Shown: positions 1 through 9,348, counted from the first letter of the stretch. The stretch: 64,000 nucleotides of DNA from Aldehydirespirator sp965116865 (GCA_965116865.1 OZ220727.1:2852001-2916000), one strand, 5' to 3'. The notes: generated by a model not told the origin, from the sequence alone. Made by a program: numbers and translations.

Positions 1-1073
1 GCGAGCGGGTCGTCGAACACCGACTCGTCCCGGTTGGCACAGAGGTAGTGCATCACCACTTGGTCGCCCTCGGAGATCGCGGCGCCCTCCAGCTCGACGT
101 CGCACAGCGCGGTCCGGCGCATGTAGGTGACCGGGCTGGCGACGCGCACGATCTCCTCCACAGCGCTGTGGGCCACGCCCTCGAAGTCCTCGGCCCAGAT
201 GCGGCGCTGGTCGCCGTTGTCGGTGAGGTACACCAGGCCCCAGCTGATGGCGTTGCGGGTGGTCTCGTTGCCGGCCACCACCAGCAGGATGAAGAAGCTG
301 GCCAGCTCGGCCCGGGTCAGGCGCTCGCCGTCTACCTCTGCGTTGACGAGGATGCTGGTGAGGTCCTCGGACTCCGACCCGACCTTGGATTCGGCCACGT
401 CGTCCATGAGCTGGGTCAGCGACTCGCCGGCGGTGAGGATGGCGGTGATCAGGTCGCCGAACTCGGGCACGTACTCCTCGTCGGCCGCGCCCAGGATGAT
501 GTTGGAGTGGTCGAACACGAAGCCGTGTTGCGAGGCCGGGATGCCCATCAAATCGCAGACGATCCGCAACGGCAGGCGGGCGGCGACGTCGGTCACGAAG
601 TCGCACTCGCCCCGTTCGCAGACCTCGTCCACGATCATCGATGCCTGGTCCTGCACCGAGTCCTCGAGCCGGGCCAGCATCCGGGGGGTGAAGCCGGCCG
701 ACACCAGCCGCCGCAGCCGGGCATGGCGGGGGTCGTCCATGGAGATGATGGAGTTGAAGTATTCGTTGAACTCGGGCGGGAAGTCGTTGATGGTGACTCC
801 GGAGGCCGACGAGTAGATCTGGGCGTGCCTCGACACTTCCAGGATGGGCGCGTGCCGGCCGACGACCCAGGCGCCCGGTGTGCTGATGCTCGCGAGCTCG
901 TCCCTGAACTTGAATCCGGGGAAGAACGTGAGCGGCTCCGAGCGCAGCGTCCGCAGATCCTCCTCCACCTCGTCGCGGTGCCGCTCCCAGAAGGCGTTGT
1001 GGATCGGGTTGCGCGTGTCGGGCTCGGTGGCCGGCGCCGGCTTGGCGGAGGGGTCGGTCGCGGTGGCGGTCAT
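1..1073 (-). CDS. Cytochrome P450, C-terminus beyond window
   Basis: Heme-thiolate monooxygenase. The ATG lies at 1073-1071 and about 357 residues are visible before the window edge; the Cys-ligand loop is outside. Seen: an N-terminal MDDPRHARLRRLVSAGF segment typical of bacterial P450s, the I-helix LLVVAGNETT oxygen-activation motif, and the K-helix ExxR in VEEIVR. The MDDPRHARLRRLV style resembles actinobacterial sterol or steroid P450s such as the CYP125/CYP142 group, but the substrate is inferred only from neighbours (Rieske oxygenase, RND transporter, SMT-like gene). It is transcribed away from the tRNA cluster, on the same strand as the tRNAs. Family assignment is firm; subfamily and substrate are not. 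Confidence 0.93.
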   Translation of the reverse strand, partial: MTATATDPSAKPAPATEPDTRNPIHNAFWERHRDEVEEDLRTLRSEPLTFFPGFKFRDELASISTPGAWVVGRHAPILEVSRHAQIYSSASGVTINDFPPEFNEYFNSIISMDDPRHARLRRLVSAGFTPRMLARLEDSVQDQASMIVDEVCERGECDFVTDVAARLPLRIVCDLMGIPASQHGFVFDHSNIILGAADEEYVPEFGDLITAILTAGESLTQLMDDVAESKVGSESEDLTSILVNAEVDGERLTRAELASFFILLVVAGNETTRNAISWGLVYLTDNGDQRRIWAEDFEGVAHSAVEEIVRVASPVTYMRRTALCDVELEGAAISEGDQVVMHYLCANRDESVFDDPL

Positions 1074-1154
1074 GGCACTGGCGTTCTGGTCGGCGAACCC
1101 GTTTCCTCGTTTCGGCCGAGCCGCTGTCTTGACGGTTTCAATGCTTGAATGCAG

Positions 1155-1227
1155 TGGTCGGGCGCGGCGTCGATCCGCGGACCTTCCGCTTTTCAGGCGG
1201 ACGCTCTGCCAACTGAGCTACCCGACC
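1155..1227 (-). tRNA. tRNA-Phe (GAA)
   Basis: Cloverleaf on the minus strand: acceptor GGTCGGG pairs with CCCGACC, discriminator A, D-arm AGCTCAGTTGGCAGAGC, anticodon loop CTGAAAA closed by TCCGC/GCGGA, so the anticodon is GAA. No CCA is encoded; 73 nt. Confidence 0.96.
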
Positions 1228-1258
1228 GGGTCTGTCGCCGACCCTGAGGGCGGCAACG

Positions 1259-1333
1259 CGGTCCTGACGGGACTTGAACCCGCGGCCTCCACCTTGACAG
1301 GGTGGCGATCACTCCAGACTGATCTACAGGACC
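1259..1333 (-). tRNA. tRNA-Asp (GTC)
   Basis: Minus-strand cloverleaf: acceptor GGTCCTG/CAGGACC, discriminator G as usual for tRNA-Asp, anticodon stem CCACC/GGTGG around the loop CTGTCAA, so the anticodon is GTC. T-arm GCGGGTTCAAGTCCCGT. No CCA encoded; 75 nt. It lies between the Glu and Phe genes and may be co-transcribed with them. Confidence 0.96.
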
Positions 1334-1387
1334 GGGGACACGACGAGCGTGTCAGCTCAATACTTTAGCGAGCTGCGCCGCTGGCCG

Positions 1388-1460
1388 CACCCCCAACGGG
1401 ATTCGAACCCGTGTTACCGGCGTGAAAGGCCGGCGTCCTAGGCCGCTGGACGATGGGGGC
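1388..1460 (-). tRNA. tRNA-Glu (TTC)
   Basis: Minus-strand cloverleaf: acceptor GCCCCCA pairs with TGGGGGT through a terminal G-U, discriminator G, anticodon stem CCGGC/GCCGG around CTTTCAC, so the anticodon is TTC. It is first in a Glu-Asp-Phe tRNA cluster. 73 nt, no CCA encoded. Confidence 0.95.
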
Positions 1461-1569
1461 TTGCCGACGGTTGCCGGCCGGTGCAGCCTACCGGCGGGCC
1501 GTCCACGACCTTGATGGTCACGGCCGGCAGCGCTACGATCGGTGCCTTACCGCATATCGAGAGGATCCG

Positions 1570-3594
1570 ATGACCTCGGCTGCCGGCGTGATCACCAAGC
1601 CGCTGACCCTTCCCGACGAACTCGTTCTGACGCTCCTGAACGAGGAGAGCGGCTACTTCCGCCAAGTCCCCGGGTGGAACCTCAACTGCGCCGTGGTCGG
1701 CGCGGTGCTCGCCGAGCTGTCGCTGCTGTCTCGCATCGACACCGACATGGACTCGTTGATCCTCTTGGACGCGACCGCGACCGGCGACGCCGCCCTCGAT
1801 CCCGTCCTCTCGGAGATAGCGGCGGAGCCGACCCGGCGCAACGCCCAGTTCTGGATCGAGAAGCTCGCTCCCCGAGGCGAGTCGATCGTCGACCTGACGC
1901 TGGACCGGTTGGTGGGCTTGAGGATCCTGCGGCATCACGAGGGCGACTTCTGGTCGTTGGCTCGGGGCGCCTGGAAGGCGGGGTTGCATACGAGCACTGA
2001 GGTGGGCACAGCCGGCGAGTTCGTCAAGACCCGCATCGGCAAAGCCGTCTTCAACAACGAGATCCCCGACCCGAGAGACATCATCATCATTTGCCTGGTC
2101 GACACCTGCGACGTCATGCGGTTCATCTTCGACCTCGACGAGGCGTCGGAGGAGCGGGTCCGCGACATCTGCAGGATGGATCTGATCGGTCGTGCCATCG
2201 CCGAGGCGGTCCGGCACAACATCACCGGGCAGATGTTCAGGCAGTCCGCCCTCACCAGGGAGATTCCACGGGTTCCCTTGCGGCGGCTCCTGCTCAGCAG
2301 GCACGTCCGCACCGGCAACATGCCCGCTGTGATGGCCGAACTCTACCGGGAATACGGCCCGGTGTTCGAGATCCGGCCGCCCTTCGTGGAGAACATGATC
2401 TGCCTGGCCGGTCCCGAGACGAATCATTGGGTGCATCGCAATGGACGGAACCACCTGCGGGCCCGCGACTACTTCGAGGACTTCGAGAAGGTTTACGGTG
2501 GTGTGGGGCTGCTGCCCGCCCTCGACGGCGCCGACCACTTCCGGTATCGAAAGTCGATCCAGCCCGCGTACTCCCGCACCAGGCTGGAAGAGCAGCTGGA
2601 CGCGTTCGTGGCCCACGCCCGCACCGAGCTGGCCACCTGGAAGGTCGGAGAGGCGGGCGTCGGGGTGCAGATGTGCCGCAGCCTGGCCAACGCCGCGATG
2701 TCGCCGCTGTCGGTGAGCATCGACTCCCAGGACGTCGTCGACGACCTGCACAAGTTCAAGGAGCGCGCCCTCAAGACGCACATCGGCAGGAGCCTTCCCA
2801 AGTTCATGCTGAAGACTCCGGGCATGAAGCGCCGGGCGAGGCTGGTCGACGAGGTGGTGGAGCGGGTCCTCGCCGTGCACACCCCCGCTCAGCGGGCCGG
2901 GTGTCCCCGCGACCTCGCCGACGACTTGCTGACCATCCACACCAACGATCGGCAGTTCCTGCCGGAGTCGAATCTGCGGTTCGTTCTCTCAGCGCCCCTG
3001 ATCGCCAGCATGTACGTCGGCGACCAGTTGGCGTTCGTCGTCCACGCCATGCTGGAGCGGCCGGAGTTCCACCGCAAGATCCGCGTCGAGGCCGACACCT
3101 TGTTCGCCGGCGGCGACCCCGACCGCGAGGCTCTCACCGGTCCGGGGACGGACATCACGCGTCGCTTCATCATGGAGTGCATGCGTCTCTACCCGATCGT
3201 CCCGATGTCGATCCGCAACGTGATGAACGCTTGCGTGGTCGAGGGTTGCGAACTGCCGGAGGGAGTCCGGGTCTTCATCGCCGCCACGGCCACGCACTAC
3301 ATGGACGACCTGTTCCCCGACCCCTTGACCTTCGACATCGACCGCTACAGGGCGCCGCGCCGAGAGCATGTCGGTACCGGGTACGCGCCCTACGGCCTGG
3401 GCACGCACTCGTGTCTGGGCGCCCGCTTGACCGAGATGTACCTGGCCGTCAACCTGCTGATGATCGCGCACTACTACACGCTCGAGATCGCCCCCAAGGG
3501 ATACAAGCTCAAGATCAGCCCGTTCCCGTCGCAGTCACCGACCAAGAGGCTGAAGTTCCGCGTCGCGGAGAGGAGGCGCGAGCTACCCGTCTGA
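1570..3594 (+). CDS. GPP34 (GOLPH3-like) domain fused to cytochrome P450
   Basis: 674 residues. Residues about 8-225 resemble the bacterial GPP34/GOLPH3 fold (LTLPDELVLTLLNEESG, then VGAVLAELSLLSRID and LDATATGD). Residues about 240-670 are a P450: ExxR in IMECMRLYP and heme loop YGLGTHSCLG with ligand Cys615. The I-helix region reads SMYVGDQLAF and lacks the usual acid-Thr pair, so oxygen chemistry may be atypical. GPP34 domains bind phosphorylated lipid head groups in eukaryotes; here it may place the P450 at a membrane or bind lipid substrate (inference). ATG 1570 was chosen over an in-frame upstream ATG because the latter runs into tRNA-Glu; GAGG lies just upstream. The 3' end overlaps the convergent RND gene by 12 bp. 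Confidence 0.9.
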   Translation: MTSAAGVITKPLTLPDELVLTLLNEESGYFRQVPGWNLNCAVVGAVLAELSLLSRIDTDMDSLILLDATATGDAALDPVLSEIAAEPTRRNAQFWIEKLAPRGESIVDLTLDRLVGLRILRHHEGDFWSLARGAWKAGLHTSTEVGTAGEFVKTRIGKAVFNNEIPDPRDIIIICLVDTCDVMRFIFDLDEASEERVRDICRMDLIGRAIAEAVRHNITGQMFRQSALTREIPRVPLRRLLLSRHVRTGNMPAVMAELYREYGPVFEIRPPFVENMICLAGPETNHWVHRNGRNHLRARDYFEDFEKVYGGVGLLPALDGADHFRYRKSIQPAYSRTRLEEQLDAFVAHARTELATWKVGEAGVGVQMCRSLANAAMSPLSVSIDSQDVVDDLHKFKERALKTHIGRSLPKFMLKTPGMKRRARLVDEVVERVLAVHTPAQRAGCPRDLADDLLTIHTNDRQFLPESNLRFVLSAPLIASMYVGDQLAFVVHAMLERPEFHRKIRVEADTLFAGGDPDREALTGPGTDITRRFIMECMRLYPIVPMSIRNVMNACVVEGCELPEGVRVFIAATATHYMDDLFPDPLTFDIDRYRAPRREHVGTGYAPYGLGTHSCLGARLTEMYLAVNLLMIAHYYTLEIAPKGYKLKISPFPSQSPTKRLKFRVAERRRELPV

Positions 3595-6069
3595 CGGGTC
3601 CGGTCCTCGGGCGCGGCGCTGATGCATCCCCTCGCCGGCGACGTCGAGGTCGTCCCACATGCGCTGCACCGTCGAGCGCAGCCGCATGTTCTCATAGGCG
3701 CCCCACACGGTCAGCGCCGGCGGCACCACCAGGATCGACACGAGCAGCGAGTACGCGATGGCAATAGCGGCGGTGACGCCGAACTGCTGGATCCCGGCCA
3801 GCGGCGAGAACATCAGCACCCCGAACCCGAGACCCGTCGTCAGCGCCGAGCCGAGCAGCGCCGACCCGGTGGTCGCCAGCGTCCGCACCACCGCCTTCTC
3901 CGGGTTGCGCACCCGGGAGAACTCTTCCCGGTAGCGGTGGATCACATGGATGGTGTAGTCCACCCCGATGCCGATCGACAGCGCGGTGATGATCGAGGTG
4001 ATCAGCCCGTAGGGGATGTCCAGCAGCGCCATCGTGCCCAGGATCCAGATCAGGACGAGCACGATCGGCCCGACCGCGATGGCTCCGAGGGTGGGCCGGC
4101 GCAGCGTGACCCAGAAGAAGAGGACGAGGATGCCGAGGGCGACGGCCACCGTCGAGCTGATCGCCTCCGTCTGGCGCGATGTGATCTGGTCGGTGACCGT
4201 GACCGACAGGACGCTCGTCGACGTCACGGTGATGGCGTCGTCGTCGCCGGACCACAGCGCTTCGATCTCCTCTTGGAGCACCGCGGTGGCTCCGTGGTCG
4301 TCGGTGTAGGTCGGGAACTGCAGCAGGATCGCGTCGATGCCGACGGGATTGTTGGCCAGGATGTGGCTAAGGGCCGGATCCATCGCATCGAGCCTGTGCA
4401 GCAACAGTTGCATCATTAGCGGATCGAGTTGGACTCCGGCCGACGCCTCGGAGAAGATCGTGGCCAGTTCGGGATCGTACTTGTCGCCGGGCTGTCCACT
4501 GTCGTTGGTCCAGTCGTTCAGGAGCGACACGTAGGTTGTCTCCATGGGCCCCGTGGCCGCCTGGGGGCGCCGCTGCGGGTCCGCGAAGGCGTCGGTGAGT
4601 TCCTGCACGTTCAGCAGTGTGCGGGTCTCGGTGGCCTCGGCTCTCAGCAGCACGCTGGCTAGCTCCGTGGACCCCCCGACGGCCGCGTCGAGGGTCTCGA
4701 GATCGTCCATCACGGTCCCGCCGCGGGGAAGGATCTCGCGGATACTGAACTCCGAGTGGAGGCCTGTGGCCGCGATCCCCATCCCGATGGTCACGGCCAG
4801 CACGCCGATGAGGTAGGGCGCCGGCCGGCGGGCCACGCTCGCGCCCAGCAGCTTGGCCGTTCGCTCGATCCCGGGCAGCGCGCCCGAGACCGTCCGGGCC
4901 GGCCGCAGTTTGCCGCGAGCCTCGCGTCGCCGGTCGATGATCGTCCGTCCGGCCGGGATCAGCGTGAGCATCACGATCAGGCTCAGTCCGACTCCGAGCC
5001 CGGCGACGATGCCGAAGTCGCCGATCACGTCGATCGGGGAGAACAGGGTGGCCAGGAAGCTCGCGATCGTGGTGACGGCGGCCAGCGAGAGCGGCACGGC
5101 GACGTCGCGCAGTCCTGTCCGGACCGCCTCGATTACCGGCTCGCCCTCGATTCGCCGTTCCCGGTAGTGCGACACGGCTTGGATCGCATAGTCGACGGTG
5201 AGGCTGACCACGATGATCGGCACCATCGCCGTGAGCGAGCTCGGAGGACCGATCCAGCCCAGCGCGTCCGGCCCGAGCCAGCCTTCCGCCCCGACGATCC
5301 AGACCAGCGAGAAGACCAGGCCCGTGAGCGTGAGCAGCAGATCGGACAGCGTGCGCAGGAAGAGCACGATCAGCGCCGCGATCAGCAGCAGCGCCAGCCC
5401 CACCAGTTGCCCCATCCCCGTTTCGATGGCGTCGGAGTACTCGTCCTCGATCACGGCGGGCGAGAGGCTGCTGACTCGCAGAGGCCCGGCCGAGCCGGCC
5501 GCCAACTCGTCGATCCTCCGCTGGACTTCTGGGACTCTGGCATCGCCCGTGTCGGTCAGGCGGATGGTGGCGACGGTGATCGTCGTGCCGTCCGTGTCGC
5601 TCCCGCCCATGGCAGCGAGCGCGTCTGCGATCTCAGGGACGCCGAGGGCGGAGTCGATCTCGGTCTGAGTGGCCGACGCGGGATCGACTCCGCCCAGGGC
5701 TTCGATCACCGATGTGGGCGCGACGACCGGATCGGTCGGTGCCAGCAGCTCCGCCACGCCCGGGTCGGCCAGGATGCTGTCGAGGAGGGCGTCCATCTGG
5801 GCGAGCCCTCCCGGGGTGAGTGCTTCGCCGCGGAGCACCAGCGTCACTACGCTCACGTCGCCTGACTCCCCGAAGAATTCGTCCAGTTCCTCTACCGCGG
5901 TGGCGATGGCGCTTCCTGGGGGCAGGAACGCCACCGAGGCGCCCTCGACCGGAGGCAGGCGGCGGGTCACCCCTGCGGCCAGCATGACAGTGACCAGCAC
6001 TAGGACGATGATCGTGATGTACGGGCGGGCCGTGACCAGCCGGCTGAACCTGTCGAGTGTGCTGCTCAC
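3583..6069 (-). CDS. MMPL-family RND transporter
   Basis: 828 residues, GTG start. Two repeated halves each begin with an N-terminal helix and a large extracytoplasmic domain, followed by a bundle of membrane helices. Residues about 215-380 carry the first sterol-sensing-like helix group (VDYAIQAVSHYRERR, FSPIDVIGDFG); residues about 650-790 carry the second (IGVDYTIHVIHRYREEF, GLGFGVLMFSPL). The paired GxxVDYxIHxxxRYRE motifs are typical of MMPL and hopanoid/sterol RND exporters. It probably moves lipids or polycyclic compounds across the membrane; substrate is not shown. It follows the FAD oxidoreductase on the same strand, separated by a repeat array. Its stop overlaps the P450 fusion gene. 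Confidence 0.92.
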   Translation of the reverse strand: MSSTLDRFSRLVTARPYITIIVLVLVTVMLAAGVTRRLPPVEGASVAFLPPGSAIATAVEELDEFFGESGDVSVVTLVLRGEALTPGGLAQMDALLDSILADPGVAELLAPTDPVVAPTSVIEALGGVDPASATQTEIDSALGVPEIADALAAMGGSDTDGTTITVATIRLTDTGDARVPEVQRRIDELAAGSAGPLRVSSLSPAVIEDEYSDAIETGMGQLVGLALLLIAALIVLFLRTLSDLLLTLTGLVFSLVWIVGAEGWLGPDALGWIGPPSSLTAMVPIIVVSLTVDYAIQAVSHYRERRIEGEPVIEAVRTGLRDVAVPLSLAAVTTIASFLATLFSPIDVIGDFGIVAGLGVGLSLIVMLTLIPAGRTIIDRRREARGKLRPARTVSGALPGIERTAKLLGASVARRPAPYLIGVLAVTIGMGIAATGLHSEFSIREILPRGGTVMDDLETLDAAVGGSTELASVLLRAEATETRTLLNVQELTDAFADPQRRPQAATGPMETTYVSLLNDWTNDSGQPGDKYDPELATIFSEASAGVQLDPLMMQLLLHRLDAMDPALSHILANNPVGIDAILLQFPTYTDDHGATAVLQEEIEALWSGDDDAITVTSTSVLSVTVTDQITSRQTEAISSTVAVALGILVLFFWVTLRRPTLGAIAVGPIVLVLIWILGTMALLDIPYGLITSIITALSIGIGVDYTIHVIHRYREEFSRVRNPEKAVVRTLATTGSALLGSALTTGLGFGVLMFSPLAGIQQFGVTAAIAIAYSLLVSILVVPPALTVWGAYENMRLRSTVQRMWDDLDVAGEGMHQRRARGPDPSDG

Positions 6070-6141
6070 GGAGTGTTACCGTTGAACTGCGGCGACGCGC
6101 TCGACCTCGTCGACGCGGCTCTCGTCGAGCGGTCTGCTCGC

Positions 6142-6405
6142 GGAGCGTCACTCTGCCTTTCGGCCGTGGCGGCCTTCGAGGCCTCGCTGCGCGGCGCCGG
6201 CCCAGGGCGGTCGCACGGAGCGTCGCTGCGCCTCCCGGGCTGTGGCGGCCTTCTCGCCCCGGCGTGCGGACAGCTCCGATTCGCCGCCAGTGGAGCGTCG
6301 CTGCGCCTCCCGGGCTGTGGCGGCCTTCTCGCCCCGGCGTGCGGACAGCTCCGATTCGCCGCCAGTGGAGCGTCGCTGCGCCTCCCGGGCTGTGGCGGCC
6401 TTCTC
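6142..6405. repeat. CRISPR-like R-S array, four 39-bp repeats, 75-bp pitch
   Basis: Repeats begin at 6142, 6217, 6292 and 6367. R is 39 bp (starts GGAGCGTCGCTGCGCC, ends GGCGGCCTTCTC); the copy at 6142 is degenerate. Spacers are 36 bp: the one at 6181 is unique, those at 6256 and 6331 are identical. The array fills most of the gap between the FAD oxidoreductase and the RND transporter genes, and the last repeat reaches the FAD gene stop codon. No leader or cas genes are visible. Confidence 0.85.
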
Positions 6406-7822
6406 ACCGGGCTGCCGAACGGCGGCTTCGGGGCGGCGCCGCGACCTTGCGGAACCGCGAGCCGTGCAGGATGCCGCCGTAGAAGTTGAACGACCGCCTG
6501 GCCGCGGGATCATCGAACGGGTAGTCGGCGCCGATCTGGGTCGCAGCCGCCAGTCCGGTGACGAAGCAGGTCTCCTGGCTGTTCATCAGAGTGTGGGCCC
6601 CGCAGTGCCAGGTCCGTCTCCTGCCTTGGACGAAGCGGAACAAGTTGACGAGAACGGCGATGTGGCGCACGTCGTGGACGATGTGCTGGAACCACCACTT
6701 CTTGACGATCTTCTGCTCGTCGATTCCGCTGATCGGGTTGTAGGTCACCAGGCACGGCTTGTCCGACGGTCTCGCCCATGGCTGCTGGTTGTGCATGATG
6801 TAGGTGATCTCGTAGTTGTCCGGTCTCGCCCCGTACTGCTCGATGTGGTTGCTGCGGGTCGTCAGGGGCCTCGCCTCGTTGTCGGGGAGGACCGAGGCGT
6901 CAGAGTGTACGACCGTGTGATTGTGGAGTTCGCTCTCGTAGCGGATCGACGAGAGCAGCCAGCGCTCGAGGGCCGTGGGTCTGTCGAGGATCATCAGGGT
7001 CTGGTTCGCGTTGCATGCGAAGATCACCTCGTCGAACGACTCCCGCACGCCGTCCGCGTCCTCGACCACGACGCCGGACTCGCAGCGGTACACCTTCCCC
7101 ACCGGCCGGTTCAGACGGATCTTGTCCTTGAAACCGGCCGACAGGTGCTCGTAGATGCGCCGGGTCCCCTGGTCCCAGGTCTGCATGGGCGTGGCCGACT
7201 CGATGTCGAAGAACTCCAGATACCGCGCGAACAGCGCGGCCGGCATGTCGAACACGTTGGTCGCCATGAGGAAGTTGACGAACATGGGCTTGAGGACCTT
7301 GTACCTGAAGTCCCCGGAGAACCCGCCCAGATTCAACAGCATCCCCATGCTGATGTAGTTGAACGGGTTGAGAGCGTTCATCGCCTTCGACTGCGAACGG
7401 GTCAACCAGCCGAACCGGTGCAGAACCCGCAACAGTCGCTGGAACTTCTCGATCTCGGGCTTGAGCTGCTCTCTGATCTCCGAATCGAAGTCGTGGGCGT
7501 AGACGCCGTCGCCGTACTTGACGCTGTAGCTGAACCGGGTGTCGATCAACTCGATGCCGAACTGCTCCATCAACAGCACGACGTGGTCGTAAACCGACGG
7601 GATGCAGGCGGTGACCGAGATGTCGAAGGGGATCGATCCGCCGTCGTCCTGGGGCATGTCGACGGTGATCGCGTTCCCGCCGATCTGGTCGGAGGCTTCG
7701 TACAGCCGGATGTCGAAGCGCTCGGGGTGGCGGTTCAGCGCCCATGCCGCCCCGAGCCCCGAGATCCCCCCGCCCACGATCGCGATGCGCCGCGGCCCCG
7801 CAGGAGCTCCTGTGCCGGTCAT
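6404..7822 (-). CDS. FAD-dependent oxidoreductase (amine-oxidase-like, COG2907 type)
   Basis: 472 residues from the ATG at 7822; an in-frame ATG at 7879 would add 19 Arg/Ser/Pro-rich residues and is less likely. Residues 9-35 form an FAD-binding Rossmann motif (IAIVGGGISGLGAAWALN), followed by an acidic strand end LYEASDQIGG. The rest matches the predicted NAD/FAD-binding oxidoreductases often found with lipid-modifying genes such as cyclopropane synthases and desaturases; here neighbours are P450s, a Rieske oxygenase and an RND pump. The reaction is unknown. The last codons come from a duplicated repeat (R at 6367), so the C-terminal PPRSRRSAAR tail may have been remodelled by it. Confidence 0.88.
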   Translation of the reverse strand: MTGTGAPAGPRRIAIVGGGISGLGAAWALNRHPERFDIRLYEASDQIGGNAITVDMPQDDGGSIPFDISVTACIPSVYDHVVLLMEQFGIELIDTRFSYSVKYGDGVYAHDFDSEIREQLKPEIEKFQRLLRVLHRFGWLTRSQSKAMNALNPFNYISMGMLLNLGGFSGDFRYKVLKPMFVNFLMATNVFDMPAALFARYLEFFDIESATPMQTWDQGTRRIYEHLSAGFKDKIRLNRPVGKVYRCESGVVVEDADGVRESFDEVIFACNANQTLMILDRPTALERWLLSSIRYESELHNHTVVHSDASVLPDNEARPLTTRSNHIEQYGARPDNYEITYIMHNQQPWARPSDKPCLVTYNPISGIDEQKIVKKWWFQHIVHDVRHIAVLVNLFRFVQGRRRTWHCGAHTLMNSQETCFVTGLAAATQIGADYPFDDPAARRSFNFYGGILHGSRFRKVAAPPRSRRSAAR

Positions 7823-7880
7823 CGCCCGCGGTCGGTGTCTCTGAGAGGCCGAGCGAACAGGCCGGCTGATCGGCTGCATA

Positions 7881-8020
7881 CGGGCGAGGCCGCGGCCCGA
7901 GCGGCCCTCAGGTCGCAGCGAACAAGAGCGGGATCGGCACCACAGGGGCGTTGGCCACCGTTATGAACACGTGGGGGCCCGTGAGGGCAGCGAACAAGAG
8001 CGGGTGCGGCGCCGCTGCGA
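7881..8020 (+). repeat. Dispersed GC-rich intergenic repeat, two partial copies
   Basis: The 373-bp gap 7823-8195 has no gene. It holds two copies of a dispersed element with the core GCAGCGAACAAGAGCGGG at 7915 and 7987, exactly 72 bp apart, preceded by CGGCCCGAGCGGCC. Related copies lie near 10270-10320 (minus), 28786, 32474, 34990, 35049 and 36887. The remainder, 8021-8195, shows nothing recognisable. Confidence 0.65.
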
Positions 8021-8195
8021 CGCCACGGACTCTCGCCTACTGCGTTCGCTCCAGCTGAGGCTGCCGGTCGTCGCACGCCGGCGATCCTACGTGGCCCAGC
8101 GGCGATCAGGCCGCCGCGACGAGTTGCCGACGCGCCGGTCGGTTTGTTGAGCCAGCAGGGGGGCTTCGAACTCGCGTAGCGCTCTTCGTGTCAAG

Positions 8196-9317
8196 CTAGC
8201 CGTCGGTCGCAGCCCGCGGGTCGGCGACAGCCCCGATGTCGTCGGCGGTCCCCGTGTCGTCGGCGGTCCCCGTGTCGCCGGCTGCTGCCGGCACGGCGGG
8301 GTAGAACTGGGCGCAGTAGGCGCGGTACCGCATGATCTCTCCGTCGGAGCGGGCCAGACGCGGGCGGGACCGGTAGCTCTTGGTGCTCCAAATCGGCACG
8401 TCCTGGAGTACGTCCCGCTTCTCGAAGGCCGCCATGATCCTGTTCATGATGGGGGCCCGCAGCCGCACCGGCAGGAATCCCAGCCCCGCGATCGAGCGGT
8501 TCGGTCGGCGTATCTCTCCCGTCTGAGAGATCACGGACAGGTTGATGAGCGTGCCGTCGACGGGCGTGGCCAGGATCCACAGGCGCATGTCCAAGCCGAT
8601 GGTGTGCTCGCGTATCTCCACGAACGAGTAGCCCAGACCGACCACGAGTGTGCGGGCGGAGACTTTGAGCTTGGTTGAAGCGAAACGTGTGATTCTTCGG
8701 GTGGTGGCGAAGTCGACGTCGCTCAGCAGCTGGTGCCGGTCCACCTTCAGCGCCTCGACGCGGCTGACGCTGTCGTATCCGTGCACGTAGCGCAGATGGG
8801 CCAGGTCCACCGAGTTCTCGGTGGTCTCCTGAGGATGGCCACAGAAGCGCGAGGTCCAGATGTGCAGGCCGCTCCAGCCAGCCTGGTCCAGCTCATCCGC
8901 GGGCAGGTGCCATTGGGGCTGACGTCCGTCGATTCCCCACCAAGCAAAGACGAGGCCGGCGATCTCCCGCGGTTCGAAGACCCGCAGCCGGGCCGCCTGC
9001 GGCGCTGGGGCGAAAGGGGTGGCGACGCACTGGCCGCCGGTGTCGAACTCGAAGCCATGGAAGCCACAGACGAGCCGGCCGTCGCGGACACGCCCACCTG
9101 CGGAGGGGCCCAGATCGGCTCCCAGGTGAGGGCAGTAGGCCTCGGCGACGCAGACCCGCCCGGTGTCGTCGTTCCAGGCGACGATCTCGGTCCCCATCCA
9201 TGTCTTGCGGACGATCCCGGCTCTCTCTAGCTCCTTGCGGCTCGCGACGAAGTACCAGCCCTCGGGAAAGGCCGAAGGCAGCGGGGCATCAGCGGGCTCC
9301 TGTCGCCGGATCGGCAT
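8196..9317 (-). CDS. Rieske [2Fe-2S] oxygenase, KshA/Neverland-like
   Basis: 373 residues. The Rieske cluster ligands are CPHLGADLG and CGFHGFEFD (C-x-H and C-x2-H, residues about 60-90). The catalytic mononuclear iron site follows in NSVDLAHLRYVHGY (D-x2-H-x4-H). This layout matches KshA 3-ketosteroid 9-hydroxylase and the DAF-36/Neverland cholesterol 7-desaturase group; a sterol or steroid substrate is plausible but inferred. The C-terminus carries a low-complexity tail with a GTADD-type repeat. It lies 31 bp downstream of DUF2017 and may be co-transcribed with ctaA-clpS-DUF2017. The electron donor is not visible. Confidence 0.9.
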   Translation of the reverse strand: MPIRRQEPADAPLPSAFPEGWYFVASRKELERAGIVRKTWMGTEIVAWNDDTGRVCVAEAYCPHLGADLGPSAGGRVRDGRLVCGFHGFEFDTGGQCVATPFAPAPQAARLRVFEPREIAGLVFAWWGIDGRQPQWHLPADELDQAGWSGLHIWTSRFCGHPQETTENSVDLAHLRYVHGYDSVSRVEALKVDRHQLLSDVDFATTRRITRFASTKLKVSARTLVVGLGYSFVEIREHTIGLDMRLWILATPVDGTLINLSVISQTGEIRRPNRSIAGLGFLPVRLRAPIMNRIMAAFEKRDVLQDVPIWSTKSYRSRPRLARSDGEIMRYRAYCAQFYPAVPAAAGDTGTADDTGTADDIGAVADPRAATDG

Positions 9318-9348
9318 CGTTGCAGATTACCTGCCGGGACTTCGACTC

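Noticed and set aside
1453..1569. Earlier in-frame start for the GPP34-P450 gene
   Set aside because: It would begin inside tRNA-Glu, and the extra residues match nothing in the domain.
4756..5865. Long plus-strand open frames opposite the MMPL transporter, and similar antisense frames elsewhere
   Set aside because: They are mirror frames of well-supported genes, rich in Arg/Gly/His/Pro, with no recognisable domain.
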